A stretch of DNA of 20,354 bases from Lentimicrobiaceae bacterium (lineage in GTDB: Bacteria; Bacteroidota; Bacteroidia; Bacteroidales; WCHB1-69): assembly GCA_009787485.1 (NCBI GenBank), contig WQWP01000030.1, forward strand, positions 1-20,354. Direction: 5' to 3'. The translations under genes and the position numbers were made by a program. Below are positions 13,052-20,354 of the stretch, one piece after another (the stretch's first letter is position 1; every line of letters starts with the position of its first letter). A model generated the notes under the pieces. It searched no databases. It was not told the DNA's origin and saw only the letters and a list, made by a program, of their open reading frames with translations.

Positions 13052-14632
13052 ATGAAAAAAAACATTTTTAAGCTTTTACTTATTTTATGCGTTGTTTTTG
13101 CTGTCTCGTGTCAGCATACGCCGGAACCCACAAGAACAAAACCGGATTTATCGCATACGGATTTTATTTATTTGAAAGACAAACATTTTGAAATACGAAA
13201 TGAGAAGTTTTTTCCTGTTATGTTAAACTATATTGTTTCATCAAGAAATATTAATGGGGAATTTGTAATATCGCCCCATATTGATTATGAGGAAGTTGGT
13301 GTTTTTGAATCTCATACAAAAGAAGAGATTGCACATCAATTACGCGGACATTTTCAATTGATTAAAGAAATGGGATTTAATATTATACGTATGTGTTTCG
13401 ATCGAATTAATAAAAATGAAAAAGACTATTATTATTATGCAGACGGAAAAGAATTTTTTATTAATACCGATTATAACCAAATATTAGAGGGCTTAGAAAC
13501 TTTTACAAATATTGCAAATGAAAAAGGATTAAGAATTATGTTGTTGTTAAAAAGACCTTGGGAAGATAAAAGCTTAGAAGATTTTGCCATAAAGGTTTTT
13601 GAGAAATTTAAGGATAATCCAACGATTTTTGCATACGATTTAATGAATGAGCCTTTGTATTTCGATTATGAACAGCGCAATAAAAAAGAAGTCTTCCAAA
13701 TTGTATCTCATTGGGAAAAGATGATGCGCAAGCATGCTCCGAACCAACTATTTACCATTGGTCTCTCCGAGCCGATAGAAGTAAACAAATGGGATCCGGC
13801 ATTAATTCCGGTGGACTTTGTGGCGTTTCACACTTACCATCCCTTACGGGCAAAAAGTGAAATATACTGGTTTAGTACATACGGGGGCAAACCGTGGATG
13901 ATTGGAGAGACTGCACTGCCTGCCGATAACGACTCTATTTCATACGATGACCAAACAAGTTACATGCGCGAAGTATATCAATATGTAGTGGATTGCGGAG
14001 GAGCAGGATTTGGGTGGTGGGACTTTCAGGAAGCGGTGCATGGCAGTTTTGAAGCGCAATTTACCGGTATCTTAAACCACGAAGATACTACAAGAACGCA
14101 AGATGGAAATTACACCATTTTGGGAACCGTAAAACCGGCAGCACAGATATTGCCGGAATTAGCTGATTATAAGCCAAAAGAAAAAGCGATCCCCATCAAT
14201 TATTACAATATGATGGGGTATAATAATTATGTGATTAAAGGACAAATTGTGAATAAGAAAACCAAACAACCTATTGAAGGAGCAGTGATTCGCAGCTGGA
14301 ACAAATATTGGTCGATTGGTCAAAATACTTATTCAGATGAAAATGGAGAATTTCTACTTTATAGCAACGATGAATCTGTACATTTTCAAATTTCGGCGCC
14401 CAATATGACCTCCATAAGGTTCGATAAAAATTTGAGATACAAGAAAATAGTTGATGGAAATTATGACAGGAATTATTTGCCCGATCAATATTTGGAATAC
14501 CACAGTATTTGCTATAAACCTTATCTTAAAGATGCTCCGGTATCTGTATTCGATTTTGATGAAAGCAAATTCAATCAGGCAAAATTTAAAGGAGATCTAG
14601 GGAAGTTATATTTAATGCCTATTAACAAATAA
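13052..14632 (+). CDS. Lipoprotein with GH5-like glycosidase domain and carboxypeptidase-regulatory-like C-terminal domain
   Basis: This 526-residue lipoprotein has signal and lipobox at 1-20 (VVFAVSC, C20 lipidated), so it should sit on the periplasmic face or the cell surface. Residues about 36-370 form a TIM barrel of the cellulase (GH5 / clan GH-A) kind: NIIRMCFDR, acid/base E200 in YDLMNEP, HTY at 260-262, nucleophile E286 in WMIGETALP, and FGWWDFQE on the last strand. Both catalytic glutamates are present. Residues about 395-455 are a carboxypeptidase-regulatory-like beta domain (IKGQIVNKKTKQPIEGAVI, TYSDENGEF), and about 455-526 are unassigned. Substrate cannot be read from sequence; mannan- or glucan-type beta-linkages are typical of the clan. 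Between membrane glycan genes it may trim or release the polymer made by the cluster, as glycosidases do in some exopolysaccharide operons. There is no susC/susD pair, so it is not a standard utilisation locus. Confidence 0.82.
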   Translation: MKKNIFKLLLILCVVFAVSCQHTPEPTRTKPDLSHTDFIYLKDKHFEIRNEKFFPVMLNYIVSSRNINGEFVISPHIDYEEVGVFESHTKEEIAHQLRGHFQLIKEMGFNIIRMCFDRINKNEKDYYYYADGKEFFINTDYNQILEGLETFTNIANEKGLRIMLLLKRPWEDKSLEDFAIKVFEKFKDNPTIFAYDLMNEPLYFDYEQRNKKEVFQIVSHWEKMMRKHAPNQLFTIGLSEPIEVNKWDPALIPVDFVAFHTYHPLRAKSEIYWFSTYGGKPWMIGETALPADNDSISYDDQTSYMREVYQYVVDCGGAGFGWWDFQEAVHGSFEAQFTGILNHEDTTRTQDGNYTILGTVKPAAQILPELADYKPKEKAIPINYYNMMGYNNYVIKGQIVNKKTKQPIEGAVIRSWNKYWSIGQNTYSDENGEFLLYSNDESVHFQISAPNMTSIRFDKNLRYKKIVDGNYDRNYLPDQYLEYHSICYKPYLKDAPVSVFDFDESKFNQAKFKGDLGKLYLMPINK

Positions 14633-14655
14633 ATTATTATTCCAATAAAAACCTT

Positions 14656-16035
14656 ATGAAAACAAAAGAGAAGAACCTATATAGTCTCATCGCTATCTTT
14701 CTAATGATCATTATTTGTGTATGGCAAATTACGGGTATGAAGAAGTATTCAAAACCTGAATCAGTAATTGCGTGGGATGTTAAAGCTTATTATGGTTATT
14801 TGCCTGCAATTTTTATTGAAAAAGATTTTAAAATGCAATTTCCTAATGTTTTAGATGATAGAGGTTCATTTAGATATTTTCGTGAAACAGCTCCCAACGG
14901 TGGACGCCTTTTCAAAACATCCATGGGAATGGCTATTATGTATGCCCCTTTTTTCTTCATCGCGCACCATTATGCAGAAAAAATGGGATATGAAACCCAC
15001 GGATTTTCAACGCCGTATGCTTTTGCTCTCATGTTTAGTTGTGTTTTTTATGTTCTCATCGGACTTATTTTTCTCCGGCGGTTACTGCTAAAATACTTTA
15101 AAGATAAAATAGTGGCAATCACATTGATACTTATTTTTTTAGCAACGAATCTGCATATTTATGTTTATTTAGAAGGTCCAATGTCGCATGGGTATAGTTT
15201 TGCCTTGTTTTGTGTTTTTTTATATTTAATTGAAAAATGGCAAGATAAACAAAGCTGGGGTACAACTATTTTTTTGGGATTGCTCGTAGGGCTAATCTCA
15301 TTAGTACGTCCTTCCAATGGAATTGTAGTGATCCTATTTCTTCTTTATAACGTTACTAATTTGAGAGATATACGAACGCGGATGCTGCTGTTTTTAAAAA
15401 ATTATGGAAAAATAATTGTTATGGTGGTATGTGTCGTGCTCATTTGGCTGCCACAATTACTGTATTGGAAATCTGTTACCGGCAACTGGTTTTATTATTC
15501 TTACGGAAGTGATGAACGGTTCTTTTTCAATAATCCGCAAATTTTGCCTGTATTATTCGGATTCAGAAAAGGTTGGCTTATTTATGCGCCGGTGATGATA
15601 TTTGCACTTATTGGAGTAGGAATGTTATGGAAAACCAATAAAAAATACTTCTATCCTTTGGTACTGTTTTTAATGATCAATATATATATTGTTTCCTCCT
15701 GGTGGTGCTGGTGGTATGGCGGAGGTTTCGGCATGCGGGCGCTCATAGAAAGTTATGCAATACTTGCCATTCCCTTGGCTACTTTTTTAACATGGTTAGC
15801 CAAACAAAAATTACCCATAAAAATTCCATTATCTATTGTCGTAGCTTCCATTACTTTATTGTCAGCATTTCATACTATTCAATACCATTACGGAGCCATC
15901 CATTGGGATGCTATGACAAAAGAAGCTTATTTTGATTCATTTGGACGTGTAAGGGCAAGTGAACAATTTAACTCGTTATTAGTTTACCCGGATTATCAAT
16001 CGGCAAGAGAAGGAAAGAAAGAAAAAATAAATTAA
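14656..16035 (+). CDS. GT-C-type membrane glycosyltransferase
   Basis: This 459-residue inner-membrane protein is predicted to transfer sugar from a polyprenyl-phosphate donor on the periplasmic side. About 11-12 hydrophobic helices are seen. After the first helix (about 9-27) comes an extracytoplasmic loop with AWDVKAYYGYLPA (39-51), whose D41 fits the catalytic aspartate placed there in GT-C enzymes (PMT/ArnT-like, GT39). Further along is RPSNG (218-222) and an aromatic block SWWCWWYGGGFGMRALIE (348-365) that I associate with Bacteroidota GT-C proteins. The C-terminus (about 406-459) is soluble. The gene directly downstream, 2 bp away, encodes a polyprenyl-phosphate sugar synthase-like GT2, a natural donor supplier. 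Family is assigned by topology and motif, not by alignment. Confidence 0.72.
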   Translation: MKTKEKNLYSLIAIFLMIIICVWQITGMKKYSKPESVIAWDVKAYYGYLPAIFIEKDFKMQFPNVLDDRGSFRYFRETAPNGGRLFKTSMGMAIMYAPFFFIAHHYAEKMGYETHGFSTPYAFALMFSCVFYVLIGLIFLRRLLLKYFKDKIVAITLILIFLATNLHIYVYLEGPMSHGYSFALFCVFLYLIEKWQDKQSWGTTIFLGLLVGLISLVRPSNGIVVILFLLYNVTNLRDIRTRMLLFLKNYGKIIVMVVCVVLIWLPQLLYWKSVTGNWFYYSYGSDERFFFNNPQILPVLFGFRKGWLIYAPVMIFALIGVGMLWKTNKKYFYPLVLFLMINIYIVSSWWCWWYGGGFGMRALIESYAILAIPLATFLTWLAKQKLPIKIPLSIVVASITLLSAFHTIQYHYGAIHWDAMTKEAYFDSFGRVRASEQFNSLLVYPDYQSAREGKKEKIN

Positions 16036-16037
16036 CT

Positions 16038-16994
16038 ATGAATACATTTAAAGATCATGCTATTGCAGTAGTTATTCCATGTTATAAAGTGGAAAAACAA
16101 ATTCAAAAAGTAATCAACGAAATTCCAGATTATATAACCTCTATTATTTTAGTTAATGATGCTTCGCCCGATCAAACAGGCGAAATTTTGGATAAGTTAG
16201 CCTTGGATAATTCAAAAATCACAGTAATACATCATTCTAAAAACCAAGGCGTTGGCGGAGCTATGATTTCCGGATTTCAAGAAGCCGTTAAGCAAAACTA
16301 CGAAGTGGTTATTAAAATTGATGGCGATGGACAAATGGATCTCTCTTACTTTGATAAGATGCTGACTGCTATTTTTGAAGAAAAATATGACTTTGTGAAA
16401 GGAAATCGTTTTTTTGACCAAAAAATGCTACGAAAAATGCCTGCTATGAGGCGTATTGGAAATATTGGAATGGGCTTTCTGATAAAAATGACTTCAGGAT
16501 ATTGGAGTATTTTTGATCCGACAAATGGTTTTTTCTGCATTCACAGCGCTGTATTAAAAAGAGTTGATTTTAAGCGTATTGCTAAGCGCTTTTTCTTTGA
16601 AAGCTCGCTCTTAATTGAGCTGTATTATACAGGAGCAAAAATTAAAGATGTGGCGATGCCTGCGATTTATGCCGAAGAAAAATCCAGTCTTTCTATTTGG
16701 AAAACACTTTTTACCTTTCCTCCCAAATTATTTAAAGCCCTTTTAAGGCGTATTTGGCTTCGTTATTTTATTTATGACTTTAATATCGGATCTTTATACA
16801 TATTTTTTGGCATTCCGTTATTTCTTTTCGGATTCATATTCGGTTTGGTGAAATGGATCCATTATGCCGGTTTACAAATGGCTGCCCCAACAGGAACGAT
16901 TATGATTGCGGTGATCTCTTTGGTGTTGGGGTTTCAAATGGTACTTGCGGCTATTCAATACGATATGAATGCAAAAAATCCTTTTTCCCATTGA
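16038..16994 (+). CDS. GT2 family glycosyltransferase, polyprenyl-phosphate sugar synthase-like (DPM1/GtrB type)
   Basis: The enzyme likely joins a nucleotide-activated sugar to undecaprenyl phosphate at the cytoplasmic face. In its 318 residues the GT-A domain (about 8-215) has AVVIPCYKVEKQI (10-22), ILVNDASPDQTGEI (37-50), KNQGVGGAMISGF (68-80) and the metal- and nucleotide-binding DGD at 95-97 in KIDGDGQMD. Next comes IFDPTNGFFCIHS (158-170), and then a basic amphipathic stretch (about 225-243). Two C-terminal helices (about 250-272 and 283-306) anchor it, as in GtrB-like enzymes. Residue layout and length fit this class better than secreted-polysaccharide synthases, which have more helices. 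It begins 2 bp after the GT-C gene, and the two probably form a donor-synthase/transferase pair. Which sugar it uses cannot be told. Confidence 0.87.
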   Translation: MNTFKDHAIAVVIPCYKVEKQIQKVINEIPDYITSIILVNDASPDQTGEILDKLALDNSKITVIHHSKNQGVGGAMISGFQEAVKQNYEVVIKIDGDGQMDLSYFDKMLTAIFEEKYDFVKGNRFFDQKMLRKMPAMRRIGNIGMGFLIKMTSGYWSIFDPTNGFFCIHSAVLKRVDFKRIAKRFFFESSLLIELYYTGAKIKDVAMPAIYAEEKSSLSIWKTLFTFPPKLFKALLRRIWLRYFIYDFNIGSLYIFFGIPLFLFGFIFGLVKWIHYAGLQMAAPTGTIMIAVISLVLGFQMVLAAIQYDMNAKNPFSH

Positions 16995-17018
16995 AAATCC
17001 TTTTAAAAATGTAGATGT

Positions 17019-19478
17019 ATGAGAACTGTTAAAATACTAAAACCCTACCTTATTTCAGTGATTTTATTCCTGCTTCTGGGTTATATTTTTAAAACTGTAG
17101 AGACACTTTCATTTTGTAATACACAAGAATCTACCTCTTTTTTAACCCTATTACAAGCTTATTTAAACATTACTGCAATTTTTTGTCTGTATTCGCTCAT
17201 TATCTTACCTTTTTACTTGCTTTTTGCATTTTTGCACCGAAAAACAGCACAAATTGTTACTGCAATTTTATTTGCATTGTTATTTTCGTTAGAAGCAGGA
17301 TTGTATGTGTATTATACGCAAGCAGGCGTTTTGATGGGGCGAGAATTAGTGATCAGACCTATTTCCGAAACGTGGGTTACCATAAGAAATTCATCGGATA
17401 TCGTTAGAAACGCTGTGCTGATTGTCATGGTATTTGCTTACTTTATTGCCTTACCTTTTCTGTTTAAAAAAGTAAAAATCTTCAATCATTATCGTTCTTT
17501 AATGGTAGGGTTTTTTATTATTGGAATATTCGCAATTTGCGCATTATTCTTTTATCAAAAAACCAACCATCAGATTGCCAATAACTACTTGGCATCGAAA
17601 TCATTCTTCTTTTTCTCTGCCTTAAAAAGCCATTCTATTGAGGAAATGGAGCCGAATTATTTGGTTTTTGATAAAGAAGGAAATTTTGAAATAGAAAAAA
17701 ATGAGAACATATTAAAAGAATATGTGGCGTTATACAATGAAACCGCTGAAGATTTCAACTATCCGATGGAACGTGTTTCTTCCGAAATTCCGAACGTACT
17801 TTCGCCCTATTTTAAAAAGTCGGGAAAAAACCCCAATATTGTAATTATAATAGTTGAATCGTTGGGCACTCCGTTCATGGGCGAAAAAGGAGAGAATCAC
17901 AGTTTTACTCCTTATTTAGATTATTTGGCAAATACCGGATTATATTGGAAAAATTGTTTGAGCACCACTATGAGAACTTATGGCGTCATTCCTTCCGTTA
18001 CCGGCTCTGTTCCACATGGAATAAAAGGATTTCAATTCGGAATGATGCCCAAACATCATTCGTTATTCTCTATATTAAAAAACAATAATTATACAACCAA
18101 TTTTTTCTATGGAGGAGATACAAATTTTGATAATATATTAGATTTTATTACGGCTCAAGATGTTGATCACGTTGATAATTACTTACCTCAATTAAGGGCA
18201 TTGATAAAGGAAAAACAAGCCAACGGATGGGGCATTCATGATGAAGTTTTGTTTGGTAAAAGTATAAACTATTTGAAAACACTTCCCAAAGATAAACCGA
18301 AACTCAATGTATATTTAACCTTATCCACCCACGACAAATTTAATTCCAGAGAGGATAAAGAATTAAAAACAGTTTACGACCCCAAAGCGGAAGAAATATT
18401 TTCAAAATTAAATGAGGAACAACAAAAATATTTTTTACCCGTAAAAAACATATTGTCAGGTTTTGTTTATGCAGACGATTGCATCAGAGGTTTCATTCAT
18501 AATTATGCTAAACGACCGGATTTTGAAAATACCATATTTATTATTACCGGCGATCACTCTTTTGGCTCGTTTGAAAGTAATTTACAGTATCATGTGGTTC
18601 CGTTAATTATATGGTCGCCATTGTTAAAAAATCATCAAGCTTTTCCCAACATCGTTTCGCATTTGGCAATTGTGCCGTCTATCGTTTCGCTTTTGCAAAA
18701 TCACTACCATGTGAAGGTTCCCGACAAACTTGCCTGGTGCAGCGCCGGCTTGGATACTGCTTCCGTCTTCAATCCGGCAGAAAAAGTTCTGTTCTTAAGT
18801 TATGATAGAATGGTGAATAAAATGGTTTATAATCAATATTTTTTTGAAGATAAAACAAAGTGGTACAATAAAAGGTTATTTGAAATTAACGAAAATTTAG
18901 ATTTTAAACAAGTAGATGATCCAAACCTCATGGAACAGATTTATTCGAAATTTAAAACGTTAAAATATGTGAATAACTATGTGTATCATAATGATAAATT
19001 AATTAAATCGGACCACAATGCCGGAGAAAGATACAAATTAATTAAAGTATATGAAAATAAAGATACCATAGTGTGTACTACTCCCGATACGATTCCATCC
19101 ATAAGCGGCATCAGTGAATTTGATATTTTGCCTGTGCAAAAAATAAAAGGCAAGTACAATAAAATTAAAATCAGATTAAAAACGGATATCGTCATCAACG
19201 ATTTTATGTGGCAAGACCACCAGATGATGTTAAATTTTATTTGCTCAGGTGATAAACTTGATTATGTTTCGCGAGATCATATCGTAAAATATATTTTAGA
19301 GGACGATATTTTATGTGATAAAAAATACGAATTATCGGTTGAAAAAGAAATAGATGTAAGAGATTTGAATGAGTCTTATGTACGTATTTGCGTAACTTCA
19401 AATCTTTGGGATGAAAATTGGCAACCGGATAAAAAAATTACATTATCTAATATAAAAGTAACTATTTGGGGTAAATAA
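17019..19478 (+). CDS. LtaS-like membrane phosphotransferase (alkaline phosphatase/sulfatase superfamily) with extra C-terminal domain
   Basis: This 819-residue protein has five N-terminal helices (about 8-26, 46-70, 76-98, 131-150 and 158-178) and a periplasmic catalytic domain (about 270-600) of the lipoteichoic acid synthase/OpgB/sulfatase kind. Metal and active-site candidates are E280 in IIIVESLG, T320 in STTMRTYG as nucleophile (T317 is an alternative), H438 in LSTHDKF, and D511 and H512 in ITGDHSFG. Such enzymes move phosphoglycerol or phosphoethanolamine from phospholipids to glycans. Gram-negative bacteria make no LTA, so the likely target is a periplasmic or surface glycan. Residues about 680-819 form an added beta-rich domain (IKIRLKTDIV, IRICVTSN, TLSNIKVTIWG) that typical LtaS proteins, about 600-650 residues long, do not have. 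It could bind the glycan or the acceptor. The MBOAT gene starts 2 bp downstream. Confidence 0.83.
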   Translation: MRTVKILKPYLISVILFLLLGYIFKTVETLSFCNTQESTSFLTLLQAYLNITAIFCLYSLIILPFYLLFAFLHRKTAQIVTAILFALLFSLEAGLYVYYTQAGVLMGRELVIRPISETWVTIRNSSDIVRNAVLIVMVFAYFIALPFLFKKVKIFNHYRSLMVGFFIIGIFAICALFFYQKTNHQIANNYLASKSFFFFSALKSHSIEEMEPNYLVFDKEGNFEIEKNENILKEYVALYNETAEDFNYPMERVSSEIPNVLSPYFKKSGKNPNIVIIIVESLGTPFMGEKGENHSFTPYLDYLANTGLYWKNCLSTTMRTYGVIPSVTGSVPHGIKGFQFGMMPKHHSLFSILKNNNYTTNFFYGGDTNFDNILDFITAQDVDHVDNYLPQLRALIKEKQANGWGIHDEVLFGKSINYLKTLPKDKPKLNVYLTLSTHDKFNSREDKELKTVYDPKAEEIFSKLNEEQQKYFLPVKNILSGFVYADDCIRGFIHNYAKRPDFENTIFIITGDHSFGSFESNLQYHVVPLIIWSPLLKNHQAFPNIVSHLAIVPSIVSLLQNHYHVKVPDKLAWCSAGLDTASVFNPAEKVLFLSYDRMVNKMVYNQYFFEDKTKWYNKRLFEINENLDFKQVDDPNLMEQIYSKFKTLKYVNNYVYHNDKLIKSDHNAGERYKLIKVYENKDTIVCTTPDTIPSISGISEFDILPVQKIKGKYNKIKIRLKTDIVINDFMWQDHQMMLNFICSGDKLDYVSRDHIVKYILEDDILCDKKYELSVEKEIDVRDLNESYVRICVTSNLWDENWQPDKKITLSNIKVTIWGK

Positions 19479-19480
19479 TT

Positions 19481-20354
19481 ATGGTTTTTAGCAGCATTCT
19501 CTTCATACTTTTTTTCCTACCGGCATTTATACTTACTTATTACTTAGTTCCAAAAAAACTTAAAAATATTGTCATACTTGTATTTAGCATAGTATTTTAC
19601 AGTTGGGGCGCGCCGCGTTTTATCTTTGTGATTTTGGGAAGCACTTTCCTTGATTTTTATTTGGTAAGATGGATGGCACAAGCCAAAAAACGGAATTACC
19701 GCCGGTTGTTGCTTGCCTTATCGGTTTCTATCAATCTCGGATTGCTTGCCTATTTCAAATACTCTAACTTCTTTATTGAGAACGTGAATGTTATATTGTC
19801 AATGTTCGGTTTTCATCATATTCAGTGGACGAAATTGATATTGCCCCTCGGTATTTCATTTTATACATTTGATTCAATTACTTACGTGGTGGATGTGTAT
19901 CGAAAGGTGCATAAGCCATTGGATAACGTCTGGAGCTATCAACTTTTTATCATCTTCTTTCCCAAGATGATAGCTGGACCAATTATTCGCTATCACAATT
20001 TGGCCGATCAGATTGACGACCGCTCGAAAGATGAAACTTTAGATAACATACTGATAGGCTTTTATCGCTTTGCCATAGGATTGGCAAAAAAAGTGCTCAT
20101 TGCCAATCAAATGGGTTTATATGCCGATAATATTTTTGCGATGAATTATGCCGATTTGGGCACGCATGCCGCATGGATGGGCATTTTAGCCTACACTTTT
20201 CAAATTTATTTCGATTTTTCCGGCTATTCGGATATGGCGATAGGAATTGCCAAAATGGTAGGGTTTAAATTTCCCGAGAACTTCAACAATCCGTACATCT
20301 CGCAAAGCATTACTGAGTTTTGGCGGCGCTGGCACATCACACTCGGCGCATGGA
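19481..20354 (+). CDS. AlgI/DltB-like MBOAT O-acyltransferase (partial, runs off the right edge)
   Basis: The open frame begins ATG at 19481, 2 bp after the previous stop, and continues for 291 codons to the window edge without a stop. The start MVFSSILFILFFLPAFIL, then FYSWGAPRF, LPLGISFYTFDSITYVVDVYR, FPKMIAGPIIRY and YFDFSGYSDMAIGIAKMVGF are standard in AlgI-type proteins. It ends within ITEFWRRWHITLGAW, which carries the first conserved histidine. The second conserved (catalytic) histidine should lie beyond the window, so completeness cannot be judged. Full AlgI proteins have about 470-520 residues. These enzymes move acyl groups, usually acetyl, across the inner membrane to hydroxyls of a periplasmic glycan and normally act with an SGNH-type (AlgJ/AlgX/DltD-like) partner, expected just downstream. 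It completes the set of decorating enzymes of the cluster. Confidence 0.93.
   Translation, partial: MVFSSILFILFFLPAFILTYYLVPKKLKNIVILVFSIVFYSWGAPRFIFVILGSTFLDFYLVRWMAQAKKRNYRRLLLALSVSINLGLLAYFKYSNFFIENVNVILSMFGFHHIQWTKLILPLGISFYTFDSITYVVDVYRKVHKPLDNVWSYQLFIIFFPKMIAGPIIRYHNLADQIDDRSKDETLDNILIGFYRFAIGLAKKVLIANQMGLYADNIFAMNYADLGTHAAWMGILAYTFQIYFDFSGYSDMAIGIAKMVGFKFPENFNNPYISQSITEFWRRWHITLGAW

Overview
The window looks like a chromosomal segment of a member of the Bacteroidota. A secreted protein ends in a type IX secretion (T9SS) sorting domain. Several gene starts have Bacteroidota-type -7 promoter elements (TAnnTTTG). Almost no start has a Shine-Dalgarno sequence, and the DNA is AT-rich. DsbD, PBP1C, XerC/D and short HPF are all in forms usual for the phylum. 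I cannot name the genus. Every gene I support lies on the + strand, and no tRNA, rRNA, CRISPR array or insertion sequence was recognised.

Region 1 (1-1400) looks like accessory DNA. It holds an antitoxin-like gene overlapping by 4 bp a RelE/ParE-like toxin gene whose C-terminal half seems to be replaced, then two small AT-rich membrane-protein genes without recognisable families, closed by a clear intrinsic terminator.

Region 2 (1400-10140) is housekeeping and envelope. It has a three-domain DsbD-type thiol:disulfide interchange protein, penicillin-binding protein 1C with a GTG start, a large T9SS-exported protein (jelly-roll adhesin domain, beta-helix, Fn3-like domain, sorting domain), a XerC/D recombinase, a short hibernation factor with the only strong Shine-Dalgarno of the window, and a 4'-phosphopantetheinyl transferase behind a purine tract and a REP-like double hairpin.

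Region 3 (10140-11541) is a single AAA/DUF4143 ATPase gene with its own -7 element and a curious thrice-repeated motif at 33-bp spacing leading into its start codon.

Region 4 (11558-20354, running off the right edge) is the most interesting part. Six closely packed genes (gaps of 2-24 bp) read as an operon for building and decorating a cell-surface glycan. They are a polytopic GT-C-like protein, a glycosidase-like lipoprotein with both GH5-type catalytic glutamates, a GT-C-type membrane glycosyltransferase, a polyprenyl-phosphate sugar synthase-like GT2, an LtaS-like membrane phosphotransferase with an extra C-terminal domain, and an AlgI-like MBOAT O-acyltransferase. A plausible reading is lipid-linked sugar synthesis (GT2), periplasmic glycosyl transfer (GT-C), phospho-group and acyl decoration (LtaS-like, MBOAT), and trimming by the lipoprotein hydrolase. 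The product is unknown and the grouping is inferred from position.
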